From Paenibacillus thalictri (GTDB lineage: Bacteria; Bacillota; Bacilli; Paenibacillales; NBRC-103111), in the NCBI RefSeq assembly GCF_004307995.1, contig NZ_SIRE01000024.1:1-64000 (forward strand): DNA of 64,000 nucleotides, given 5' to 3'. A program made the position numbers and the translations under genes. The notes under the pieces are model-generated. The model saw only the letters and a list, made by a program, of their open reading frames with translations, was not told where the DNA came from and searched no databases. Shown here one piece after another: positions 16,579-25,142 of the stretch. Numbering within the stretch: position 1 is the stretch's first letter; the number at the start of each line of letters is the position of its first letter.

Positions 16579-16867
16579 TGCGAGCAGGCGTGGATGGCCT
16601 GTGTGAGCCCGCCAGCATCACATGGAGTGAAGCGAGCAGGCGTGCAAGGCCTGTGTGCATGTGTCAGCACCACATGGAGTGAAGCGTACAGGCGTGTGTG
16701 CACGTGCCAGCACCACATGGCGTGAAGCGAGCAGGCGTGCAAGGCCTGTGTGCACGTGCCAGCATGACATGGAGTGAAGCGTACAGGCGTGTGTGCACGT
16801 GCCAGCACCACATGGCGTGAATCGGGCGGGCGGTGCATGGCCTGTGTGCATGTGCCAGCACCTTTGA
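16579..16867. repeat. Mini-satellite array of alternating 52- and 43-bp units
   Basis: There are six tandem units: 16579-16630 (52), 16631-16682 (52), 16683-16725 (43), 16726-16777 (52), 16778-16820 (43), and a diverged last unit 16821-16867. Units end in ACATGG(A/C)GTGA and contain GTGCCAGCACCACATGG. The short form lacks the 9 bp CAAGGCCTG. Nothing coding is evident on either strand; the reading frames across it only translate the repeat. It begins 27 bp after the AraC stop codon. Confidence 0.9.
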
Positions 16868-17130
16868 AATTTGGCGGCTCCGGCGAAAAAAATTTCCTTG
16901 CGCGGTGAAGCAGGCGCTTTTCAGGGGAAAGGTTGGAGCACATACATCTCAATGTTCTCAGGTCAGCGATAAATGGTTGGTATTCAGATCTCGTATTGAC
17001 TGCATTAGCGCAATCATATCGGGTTCATGGAGTAAACCGGAACCATAACATGTTTGATCGCAGCAAATGGAGCGATTTTGGAGCGATTTCGATTCAACTT
17101 GATGAAAGTTGATCTTTGGTTAGCTGCCTG

Positions 17131-17452
17131 TAACGGAGATCCTCATCACTATGGTTAGCCTTATGTATGCGAGCGTCATGCTCCAACGTTAACGGACAGG
17201 AGCGACTTTATTTGACAGAAAAATCGGGGTTTGCCTTTTTAACGGACAGGTACGCTGTTATTTGCCCAAAAAAGCCGGAGAAACCGCGATGGTAGGCCGA
17301 ATAAGTGCGCCGGTGTCCGTTACATGCAGCCAACCTCAGATTTGGTTTATATTGCGGCGCGCATGTCCGTTAGAGAGGGGGCTTCTCCGTTGGGTGATGC
17401 ACAACGGCCAGGTGTTGCACAATGAATCGTGCGGCTCTCATTCAGTCCGTTA
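17131..17452. repeat. Cluster of six TAACGGACA-type short repeats
   Basis: TAACGGA(GA/CAGG) occurs at 17131, 17190 and 17240 on the plus strand; the last two continue into a shared, slightly diverged tail ending TTATTTG. The inverse TGTCCGTTA occurs at 17313 and 17366, with AGTCCGTTA at 17444. The three-forward, three-inverse layout could fold into a long hairpin. No gene is convincing in 16868-17750. Confidence 0.65.
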
Positions 17453-17615
17453 TCCAGCCGAAGGGGTTCTATGTTCAGAACGGGTCGCGACGCATCAAAG
17501 AAGCTAAATCATTCCTGTGACGATTCCCGTGACAATACTCTTGGTTCATCGACTTCTTATCCTGACAACAGTGGCATCCCTCTCTCTATCCCGCGTAAAA
17601 AGCAACTCGTCTTAC

Positions 17616-17662
17616 AGAATCAGGCACATGTTTGCCAAGCATTTGTGCCTGATTCTTCTTTT
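17616..17662 (+). terminator. Orphan intrinsic terminator / leader hairpin
   Basis: AGAATCAGGCACA (17616-17628) and TGTGCCTGATTCT (17644-17656) form a perfect 13-bp stem with a 15-nt loop, followed by TCTTTT. No coding sequence on the plus strand lies just upstream; the nearest gene ends 1.06 kb earlier. It may end an unannotated small RNA or act as an attenuator in a leader transcript of the sulfatase genes. Confidence 0.8.
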
Positions 17663-17668
17663 CACTCA

Positions 17669-17683
17669 ATGAAACCGTTTACA
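17669..17683. promoter_or_regulatory. CcpA cre-like site upstream of sulfatase 1
   Basis: ATGAAACCGTTTACA fits the degenerate cre consensus WTGNAANCGNWNNCW at every fixed position. It is 79 bp upstream of the sulfatase start. A TATACT box at 17729-17734 could be the -10 element, which would place cre near or upstream of the -35 region. This suggests carbon catabolite control. Confidence 0.5.
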
Positions 17684-17761
17684 TGGAAAAAAATAATTCG
17701 CATATATGCTTGCCATGTTGAAATTCCTTATACTGTTCTGGAAGAGAGAGGAGGGGTGAGC

Positions 17762-19234
17762 TTGAATCAGCAAATCGGTTCCAAACCGAATATTATTCTG
17801 ATCACCACAGATACGCAGCGTTGCGATACGCTGGGCTGCATGGGCAGCCCTTATGCGGTGTCCCCGCATCTTGACCGGCTTGCGGCGGAAGGCGTATTGT
17901 TCGAAGAGGCCTATACCGCGTCGCCGGTATGTTCGCCGGCGCGAAGCAGTTTGATCACGGGACTTCACACGCCGGTGCATGGATGTATCGAGAACGGCAT
18001 CAAACGCAAGGAATCGTTCCAAACGTTGCCCGATTTGCTTAAATTGCAGGGCTACACAAATATGATGATTGGAAAAACCCACTTTGGCCCCGTGCCGGAG
18101 TCGTTTGATATTGTCCACGAAGTTTCCGGGGAGAAAAGCGCCGATGCGGCATCCGACAGCTACGCGCAATTTTTGCAGCCGCACGGGGTGCCACGAGGAA
18201 GTCACGGGCCGCAATCAAGGCCAGAAGAGCTGCATATGGAAGCTTTTCTGATTGACCGGACTATCGAGGAGTTGGAGCGTTTCCGGCAAACGGGAGACGG
18301 TCCTTTCTTCAGTTATTGCTCCTTGTTAAGCCCACATTCGCCGCTGGATCCACCGGGAGATTGGGCGCATCTTTACCGCGGCAAGCCGCTGCCTCCGATC
18401 GACTACCGTCCTGGGGATATCGCCGCATTGCCGGTTCAAACCAAACGCCTGCTTGGTTTTTTGGGAGGCGAGGCCGAAGCGGAAGCCGCCCTTCAATCGC
18501 CTGAGATGCAACAAAAAATCGATGAAGAACGGCGCTTATATTACGGCTTAGCCGCATTCACTGATGCGCAAATCGGGCGGCTTCTCGATTATCTCGATGC
18601 CAGCGGTTTGCGTGAGTCGACGCTTGTCATCTTCACCTCCGACCATGGGGAGCAGTTGTACGATCACGGCTTCAGCGACAAGCACAATTATTACGACGCG
18701 ACTTGGCGTGTGCCGATGATTATGAGCATGCCGGGAACGCTGCCGATGGGGGAAACGCGGGATTTTGCCGTGTGGACGGATATTACCGCTACGATATTGG
18801 GCGCTGCCGGCATTCACAGCAGGTACGTCCATGGCCACGATTTGTTTCACCCGCTCTGTCGGGGAGAACGGTCACCGCGCCACTGCGCGGTGGGTACGCT
18901 GTACCGTTCGGCGGCTGTTGCTACAAAACGCTGGAAGCTGGAGTATTATTTTGAAGAGAGAGAAGGAAGGTTGTACGATCGCCTGAATGACCCTTCGGAA
19001 CGAACCGATCTATTTGGCAGCATCCAATACATGGATATCAAAAACGAACTGTTAGAAGCGCTACTCTCCTGGCGCGCCAATTTGTCGGACATTGAATATT
19101 TGACGGAAGTAACCGGAGGCGGCGGCCCGGTTGCCCGTCGTATCGCTCCGCATACGCTAGGAATGAGCGGAGAAGACAATGAACGCCGGTTAAGCGAAAT
19201 GGCCCAGAGGATTGAGGAAAAAACGGCGCTCTAA
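17762..19234 (+). CDS. Sulfatase (type I, formylglycine-dependent), cytosolic
   Basis: A 490-residue sulfatase-family hydrolase. The formylglycine motif C57-S-P-A-R is followed by SSLITG. Metal-site segments are ITTDTQ near the N-terminus and TSDHGEQLYDHG near residue 285. The start is TTG 17762, with GGAGG (17750-17754) 7 nt upstream; there is no signal peptide. A Cys-type motif requires conversion to formylglycine by an FGE or anSME enzyme, and neither is encoded in the window. It is the first of three consecutive sulfatase genes. Without a signal peptide it should act on imported sulfated sugars. Phosphonate or phosphodiester hydrolysis is an alternative within the superfamily. Confidence 0.9.
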   Translation: MNQQIGSKPNIILITTDTQRCDTLGCMGSPYAVSPHLDRLAAEGVLFEEAYTASPVCSPARSSLITGLHTPVHGCIENGIKRKESFQTLPDLLKLQGYTNMMIGKTHFGPVPESFDIVHEVSGEKSADAASDSYAQFLQPHGVPRGSHGPQSRPEELHMEAFLIDRTIEELERFRQTGDGPFFSYCSLLSPHSPLDPPGDWAHLYRGKPLPPIDYRPGDIAALPVQTKRLLGFLGGEAEAEAALQSPEMQQKIDEERRLYYGLAAFTDAQIGRLLDYLDASGLRESTLVIFTSDHGEQLYDHGFSDKHNYYDATWRVPMIMSMPGTLPMGETRDFAVWTDITATILGAAGIHSRYVHGHDLFHPLCRGERSPRHCAVGTLYRSAAVATKRWKLEYYFEEREGRLYDRLNDPSERTDLFGSIQYMDIKNELLEALLSWRANLSDIEYLTEVTGGGGPVARRIAPHTLGMSGEDNERRLSEMAQRIEEKTAL

Positions 19235-19337
19235 AGCACCTCGTCCGCAAAAAAGATCTATTACGACAAGCGGCGCACCTGACGGCGCAGCAATGGCCAT
19301 TATGGTGCGTCCGGCTGCAGCAGCCGGGTTGAGCGCT

Positions 19338-19475
19338 GTGCCTGTAATCAAGTGCAGCGCCCGCCAACCCCGGCAATTGCATTCATGTACAGCACCGCCA
19401 ACCGCGGGAATTGCAATCAAGTGCAACACCCGTCAACCGCGGCAACTGCAATCAAGTGCAGCACCCGGCAGTAAC
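19338..19475. repeat. Mini-satellite array, about 35-bp unit, four copies
   Basis: Four diverged tandem copies are built on GCAATTGCAATCAAGTGCAG followed by CACCCGCCAACCGCG. They start near 19338, 19374, 19408 and 19443. The array is in the 575-bp gap after sulfatase 1. It is not coding, and no unique spacers separate the copies. Confidence 0.8.
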
Positions 19476-19557
19476 AAAAATGTATTGCGCTGGAATGACG
19501 GGCCAGACAGCGGTTAAAATCCTCTCCTCAGGCGAGCTGTGCCTGAATTTCTTTTTA

Positions 19558-19572
19558 TTGAAATCGCTTTCA
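19558..19572. promoter_or_regulatory. CcpA cre-like site upstream of sulfatase 2
   Basis: TTGAAATCGCTTTCA matches WTGNAANCGNWNNCW at every fixed position and is close to an ideal palindrome (TGAAA-N-CG-N-TTTCA). It lies 238 bp before the sulfatase gene at 19810, in a gap that otherwise holds the 35-bp repeats. No clear promoter pair was found beside it. Confidence 0.6.
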
Positions 19573-19809
19573 TCGCAAAGCATATTTCGCATATATAACC
19601 TCAACAGTCCTTTTATTACAATATAACCAACTGTTTGCGTGGTAATATCAAGCTGTTGAAAGACAAAACGTGCGGCATTCAGTGGTGACGCCATGTGGAA
19701 GGAAAATAACGCTCAATACCTATCGTTCCAATCCGCTATCGTTTCTTCATCGGCATAAAATACGCTTTGCATGTATCCACACTAACAACTTGAGAAGGGG
19801 GTACCAGCC

Positions 19810-21306
19810 ATGACAGTCAAACCAAACCAACCGAATATCGTTGTCATCATGAGCGACGAGCAGAGCTGGGACACACTCCGTTTCCACGGAAACACCGCTG
19901 CGATTACACCGCATCTGGATGCGCTTGCGAAAGACGGCATCTCGATGGATAAATGTTACACGCCATACCCTTTATGCTGTCCGGCGCGGGCCAGCCTGTG
20001 GAGCGGAAGAATGCCGCACGATCATCATGTAATGGGCAATTGGCGGCATGTAAGGCCGGAAATTGCAGATGACGGTTTGGTGAACCGGTTCCGGGACGCG
20101 GGATACCATACGATGTATACGGGTAAATGGCATGTACCCGGCACGTCGCCCAATCGGTTTGGCTTTTCCGATCTGGCCGCTATTCCTGCCGCGCCAAAAG
20201 GCATTGACCGCGGCAGGTTCATCCTGCCGTACCGCGAATATGCCGAAGCTCAAGGATATGTGCTACTTCCGAACAACATTGAAAATTTAACCGCCGCCGA
20301 TGCGGAACTGTTGAAGCAGCCGGGGAAAGCGCCGTGCGGAAGGGCGGAAATCGCGCTGGAGCATTATCTTGAGGTGTGGCAGACAAGGCAGTTTCTGGCG
20401 TCGATGGACCGCCGCGAGCAGGACCGGCCTTTCTTCGCCGTCTGCTCGTATAATGCGCCGCATTTTCCGATGGTCGTTCCAGCGCCTTATGATACGCTGA
20501 TTAATCCTGAAGATATCGTGCTGCCGCCGAATTTCTTGACGGGTACGGACGGAAAGCCGGCAGAGGTGCTGGAATCGAGATATTACAAGCACCTGGAGCA
20601 CTGCGACGAAAGCGAGTGGAGACGGTTTATCGCCCATTATTTGGGCTTTTGCGCACTCATCGACGATCAGGTCGGTGTCATTGTCGATTATTTGAAGCAA
20701 ACCGGTCTTTATGAAAATACGATTGTTGTGTTTGTTTCCGATCACGGAGATATGATGGGCGCTCATGGTTTGGTGGAAAAAGGGTTCTATCTCCATTACG
20801 ACGAAGCGCTGCGTGTACCGCTGATTATTGCGGGCGCGGGAATGGCGGGAAGCAGCTCGGATGCGCTTGTGCAGCTGAACGACCTGATCCCGACTTTGGC
20901 TGAGCTCACCGGTGTACCGATGCAAGCGGAGGGCATCGACGGCCGCTCCTTTGCCGACGTCGTGCAAGGACAGGTCACCAGACACCGCGATTACGTCACG
21001 TCCGAAACGTTCAAATGGAACGGGGAGGAAAGCGGCAAAGGCGAATATACGCCGCTCACCGGTTTTAATCCCGATACGGACAGCGTCAACCTGTCGATTC
21101 GGACGGATGATTGGAAATATATTTTCCGCTACCGGGATATAGAGGAACTGTACGATGTGAAGGCGGATCCATACGAAAACGACAACGCGGCTGGAAGGCC
21201 GGAGCAGGGCGGGCAGCTCCAGCAGATGCGCAGCTTGTTGTATGAAGAGCTGCAGGGCAGCAGTCCGTTTTTGGCGCAGCTGCTGGAGCAAAGACTCATG
21301 GCATGA
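19810..21306 (+). CDS. Sulfatase (type I), cytosolic
   Basis: A 498-residue sulfatase. Metal ligands are seen in IMSDEQ (D16) and FVSDHGDMMGAHG near residue 310. The formylglycine motif is C56-C57-P58-A59-R60, with a second Cys directly after the predicted formylglycine residue, which is unusual. The C-terminal region has the sulfatase pattern IRTDDWKYIFRYRD followed by ELYDVKADPYENDN. ATG 19810 follows GAAGGGGGTACCAGCC. No signal peptide. It probably forms an operon with the next sulfatase, which starts 66 bp downstream. Confidence 0.92.
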   Translation: MTVKPNQPNIVVIMSDEQSWDTLRFHGNTAAITPHLDALAKDGISMDKCYTPYPLCCPARASLWSGRMPHDHHVMGNWRHVRPEIADDGLVNRFRDAGYHTMYTGKWHVPGTSPNRFGFSDLAAIPAAPKGIDRGRFILPYREYAEAQGYVLLPNNIENLTAADAELLKQPGKAPCGRAEIALEHYLEVWQTRQFLASMDRREQDRPFFAVCSYNAPHFPMVVPAPYDTLINPEDIVLPPNFLTGTDGKPAEVLESRYYKHLEHCDESEWRRFIAHYLGFCALIDDQVGVIVDYLKQTGLYENTIVVFVSDHGDMMGAHGLVEKGFYLHYDEALRVPLIIAGAGMAGSSSDALVQLNDLIPTLAELTGVPMQAEGIDGRSFADVVQGQVTRHRDYVTSETFKWNGEESGKGEYTPLTGFNPDTDSVNLSIRTDDWKYIFRYRDIEELYDVKADPYENDNAAGRPEQGGQLQQMRSLLYEELQGSSPFLAQLLEQRLMA

Positions 21307-21372
21307 GCGCGGACATATGGGATTAAACTTAAAAATTTGCAGCATACACACATAGAGAGGCGGCTGACCGGC

Positions 21373-22803
21373 ATGCCAGCACCACACATTTTACTCATCA
21401 CAACCGACGAATTGCGCAAGGACACCTTAAGTTTATACGGTAACGAAGCTGTGCAGACCCCTTATCTGGACCGTTTCGCCCAAAGCGGTATCCGCTTTGA
21501 CAAGGCATACAGCGTCAGCCCGTGGTGTTTTCCTTCGCGCTGCGCGATCGTGACGGGCCGGCTTCCCCATAACACCGGGGCTTACAGCAATTTTCGGCCG
21601 CTTGAGCTGGATAAGAACATCCCCAACCTGTTTACCGAGCTGAAAAAAAGCGGCTATAAAACAAGCGTTCACGGCAAATGTCACTTTGTTCCCGTGCCTT
21701 ACGATCAAACGCGACCGGATTTGACGCTTTCGTACGAGCCGTTCCGCGACTATTATATGAGTCTTGGCATCGATCATCTGGATTTGCAGGATGACAAGCA
21801 GGTTTCAGTCTGGTTTTATGACGATTACGCCAAGGAGCTTGATGAAGCCGGATATCTCAAAGCTTACCGCGACGCTACTTGGAACGTAGAAGGCAACCGT
21901 AAAGTGTTTCCGTTCCCCGGACCCGACGAGTGGCATCCGGACAGTTGGGTCGGACAGAAGGCGGTCGAGTATTTGGAAGACTGCGATCCCGATAAACCAA
22001 ACTTCACGTGGGTATCGTTCAGCGGTCCGCATTATCCGTTTGATCCGCCGGAGTCGTATTTCAGCCGGGTCGATATGAGCAAGGATAAGCCGTGCAGTGT
22101 GCTGGAAGGCGAATTCAGCGATCCCAGCCGCATCCACCACCGCAGCTACTATGGCAACGGCCGCGGAGTAGTGGACGGCGCGGGTGTGGCGCCGGGATAT
22201 GCTTGCGCCAACTATGACGCCGATTATTGGCACGAGCTTCGCACAAGCTACTACGCAAATATGGCATTGATCGACGATCAAATTGGTCGTATACTAGAAG
22301 CCGCCGAGAAGCGTTTTGGCGGCAACGTGCTGGTCATTTTTACGGCCGATCACGGGGAAATGCTGGGCAACCACGGCATGTGGGGCAAAGGCGATTGCGC
22401 TTACGAGGATGTGCTTAACGTTCCGCTGCTTGTGCGGTATCCGGGCGAGCAGCACGCGAGCTGCACAGATGCGCCGGTGATGCTGACCGATATTATGGCT
22501 ACTTGCTTGAAAACGGCAGGCGCGAATCCGCCTGAGACGGACGGCCGCGATTTCAAGGAAAGCATCGCTTGCGGCGGTTACCCTTACACGTTCAGTGAAG
22601 GCGAAGGTTTTGCTTCGGTCTGCGACGGCCGCTGGAAATATGTCCATGCGGTGAAGATGGGCCGGGAGTTTTACGAGCTTTTTGATCTGCAAAGCGACCC
22701 TCAGGAATTTTATAATGTGATAGATGCTCCGGAGCATGCGGCTGTTGTCGCAGAGCTGAGGAAACAGCTGACGAATTTATTTATGAAGAAGCTGCTCGCC
22801 TGA
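21373..22803 (+). CDS. Sulfatase (type I), cytosolic
   Basis: A 476-residue sulfatase. N-terminal HILLITTDELRKDTLSLYG contains the first metal ligand D12, and the formylglycine motif is C52-F-P-S-R. GPHYPFDPPESYF and FTADHGEMLGNHGMWGKG carry further active-site residues. ATG 21373 is preferred over TTG 21337, which has no ribosome binding site; GAGAGGCGG lies upstream of the ATG. No signal peptide. It is the third sulfatase in a row and is followed after 83 bp by a Cache-AraC regulator that probably controls the block. Confidence 0.92.
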   Translation: MPAPHILLITTDELRKDTLSLYGNEAVQTPYLDRFAQSGIRFDKAYSVSPWCFPSRCAIVTGRLPHNTGAYSNFRPLELDKNIPNLFTELKKSGYKTSVHGKCHFVPVPYDQTRPDLTLSYEPFRDYYMSLGIDHLDLQDDKQVSVWFYDDYAKELDEAGYLKAYRDATWNVEGNRKVFPFPGPDEWHPDSWVGQKAVEYLEDCDPDKPNFTWVSFSGPHYPFDPPESYFSRVDMSKDKPCSVLEGEFSDPSRIHHRSYYGNGRGVVDGAGVAPGYACANYDADYWHELRTSYYANMALIDDQIGRILEAAEKRFGGNVLVIFTADHGEMLGNHGMWGKGDCAYEDVLNVPLLVRYPGEQHASCTDAPVMLTDIMATCLKTAGANPPETDGRDFKESIACGGYPYTFSEGEGFASVCDGRWKYVHAVKMGREFYELFDLQSDPQEFYNVIDAPEHAAVVAELRKQLTNLFMKKLLA

Positions 22804-22886
22804 CGGGCGGATCTTCTGAACAAACGGCTGAGTGAGCCGAATCGCAATAGAAACAAGCACATTAGACCAGAAATGGAGTGAACATC

Positions 22887-25142
22887 ATGAAAAGGCGAAG
22901 CATCTTCTACAAATATTTGCTTTCCTATCTGCTTATCGGCTCCATTCCCGTTATTGTGCTCGGTTGTGTATTGTATGGCAATTCGGTCAGCCAGTTTCAG
23001 AAGGAAATCGCCAGCTTTCATATTAGCAAGATGAATCAGGCCCAGCTCAATATGGACAACGGCATCTCTTCGCTGCAGAAGGTAGCGCTGCAAATCTCAA
23101 TGGACAGCAAGCTGTCTCCTTATTGGATCACCGAAGGATACCGAGCCATCGAAACGACGGCGCAAATTAAGAAATATAAGGAAGGCAACCCGCTCATTCG
23201 GGAAATTTTTTTGTATTACCGCAATTCCGACATGCTGCATACGTCTTCAGGGAGCTTTTCTACGGATTCGTTCAAGGAATACATGTTTAACGACTTCGGC
23301 TGGAATAAGCCGTATTTCATCGATCAGCTGAATGCCGCCGATTCGCAGCGGATCGAGGGTTCCATGTCGGACGATGGACATGGCGTTTTTGACGGCAATA
23401 ATACGATGGCGATGTTTATCCCCATTCCGCTGTATTCATCGACCCCAACCGGCGTTGTGGCCATCGCGCTGGAAGGCTCGATGTTGACGGGCACGGTGCA
23501 GCAGGTTGTCGGCAACTCGGATAGCGATACATTCATTTTGGATGCGGCGGGCAAGTTTTTATCCGTAGACAACCGGGGCATTCAAATTTCTCAGGAACAG
23601 CTTAGCAAGCTGATTCATGAGCATCAGTCTCCCGGCATATACGATTTCGAATATCGCGGTACGCCGTATTCCTACCTGGTTACCCGTTCGGAGAAAACAC
23701 ATTGGAGTCTCATCTCCATCGTGCCCAAAAACGAACTGTTTCGCAGCGTGAACCATTTGCGTTATTTTATGATCGCCATTCTTGCCGTGGTCGCTCTTGC
23801 TGCGGTTGCAAGTGCAATTATTTTAAGCCGGCGTAACTACGCGCCGGTGCGGAAGCTGCTCAACCATGTCACATCGGCGCTGGCTCGTCCCGGAGAGACG
23901 GAGGAACCGTCGCTCAGCGGGGAATGGGACGTGATTCAGCACACGGTTAGCCGGACTATCGAAGCGAATCGGCAGATGGCTTCCAAGCTGCACGAGCAGG
24001 GGCCTTTGATCAGACAGCTGTGGTATTCGCGGCTGCTGGATGGGACACCTTTGGAGGAAGAGGAAATTCAGGAGCTGAAGATACTGTCCGGCTGGAAAGG
24101 AAGCAAGTTTGTTGCTGCTTACGTGCATCTTAGAGGGCGCAGCGAGCTGGAGCCGGGGGCAAAGGAAGCGCTTTCCTCCATGTATGAGACGCTTGTTTTT
24201 GCCGGCGGGCAGGGCGTTGGTGTCGAATTGCATCAGGACGATGCCGTTTCATGGATCATAAGTCTGGAAAATGTGATCGACGGCAAGCGGGTATTGGCCC
24301 AGAAGCTGCTTGAGCTGAGCGAGCTGGCAAACTCACGTTTTTCGGTGCAGCCCATCGTTGGCATTGGCGGCATTTACGACCGACTGCTGGATATTCACCG
24401 CTCGTTTATCGAAGCGAAGGGGGTTATTCAATATTTTCCCCATCAGGACAGCGCGCGGGCAGTTTATTTTGATGAATATTTCACTTTGTCGCCAGAACAG
24501 TTCTGGTATCCGCTCGAAGAGCAGGTGCGCTTATCGCAATGCCTGCTGCACGGCGACGCGTCGCTGGCTGAAGAATCGATCCGCCGGTTATTTGCCAAAG
24601 TCGCGATTATGGATCAATCTCTTGAAATGATCCGCTGCATTTACTACGACATCATGAATATGGTGATCAAAACAGCTAACCAGCTTCATGCCGACAACGT
24701 CCGGGAAGATATTCAGAAGCTGCTGCAATTCCAGACCGTAGAGCAGCTGGAAACCCGGCTGCTGGCGTTATGCGGAAAGCTGTGCGAGCATGCGCTCCAG
24801 GCCAAAACCCGGAAAAACGAATCGGTCATTTCGGAAATCACGCTGTATATTCAGGAACGCTTTTGCGACAGCGCGTTGTCTTTGGAGGCGGTGGCGGAGC
24901 ATTTCGGTATGACCACCTCGTATTTAAGCAAAATATTCAAACAGGAGACCAACCTGACGTTCACCGAATATTTGAAGCAGCTGCGGCTCAGCGAGTTCAA
25001 GCGAGGGCTCGTGGAATCGGATAAAAGCATCAAGCAACTGGTCGTGGAAATCGGCTATTGGGATGTACCCAGCTTCTCGCGGATGTTCAAGCAAGCCGAA
25101 GGCATGACGCCGGGCGATTATCGCAAGCTGCACATGGGGTGA
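22887..25142 (+). CDS. Membrane Cache-AraC one-component regulator
   Basis: A 751-residue regulator with the same plan as the protein at 14299. The N-terminal helix is YLLSYLLIGSIPVIVLGCVL. The extracellular Cache-like domain spans about residues 35-290 and contains FILDAAGKFLS and FEYRGTPYSYLV. A second helix (MIAILAVVALAAVASAIIL) lies near residue 300. The C-terminal AraC HTH pair reads LEAVAEHFGMTTSYLSKIF and VVEIGYWDVPSFSRMFKQ. ATG 22887 follows ATGGAGTGAACATC. It is at the end of the sulfatase block. Its 3' end overlaps the convergent kinase pseudogene by 25 bp. Confidence 0.92.
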   Translation: MKRRSIFYKYLLSYLLIGSIPVIVLGCVLYGNSVSQFQKEIASFHISKMNQAQLNMDNGISSLQKVALQISMDSKLSPYWITEGYRAIETTAQIKKYKEGNPLIREIFLYYRNSDMLHTSSGSFSTDSFKEYMFNDFGWNKPYFIDQLNAADSQRIEGSMSDDGHGVFDGNNTMAMFIPIPLYSSTPTGVVAIALEGSMLTGTVQQVVGNSDSDTFILDAAGKFLSVDNRGIQISQEQLSKLIHEHQSPGIYDFEYRGTPYSYLVTRSEKTHWSLISIVPKNELFRSVNHLRYFMIAILAVVALAAVASAIILSRRNYAPVRKLLNHVTSALARPGETEEPSLSGEWDVIQHTVSRTIEANRQMASKLHEQGPLIRQLWYSRLLDGTPLEEEEIQELKILSGWKGSKFVAAYVHLRGRSELEPGAKEALSSMYETLVFAGGQGVGVELHQDDAVSWIISLENVIDGKRVLAQKLLELSELANSRFSVQPIVGIGGIYDRLLDIHRSFIEAKGVIQYFPHQDSARAVYFDEYFTLSPEQFWYPLEEQVRLSQCLLHGDASLAEESIRRLFAKVAIMDQSLEMIRCIYYDIMNMVIKTANQLHADNVREDIQKLLQFQTVEQLETRLLALCGKLCEHALQAKTRKNESVISEITLYIQERFCDSALSLEAVAEHFGMTTSYLSKIFKQETNLTFTEYLKQLRLSEFKRGLVESDKSIKQLVVEIGYWDVPSFSRMFKQAEGMTPGDYRKLHMG

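Noticed and set aside
16579..16867. Possible CRISPR array
   Set aside because: The repeats are contiguous with no unique spacers between them, and no cas genes are present. The same applies to the arrays at 19338 and 52192.
16389..16952. A minus-strand open frame encoding a Cys/His-rich repetitive protein
   Set aside because: It only translates the mini-satellite and the end of the AraC gene. There is no ribosome binding site, and the repeat unit lengths (52 and 43 bp) are not multiples of three, so the frame shifts between units.
17262..17507. Short plus-strand frame in the gap before sulfatase 1
   Set aside because: No ribosome binding site or family resemblance, and it crosses the TAACGGACA repeat cluster.
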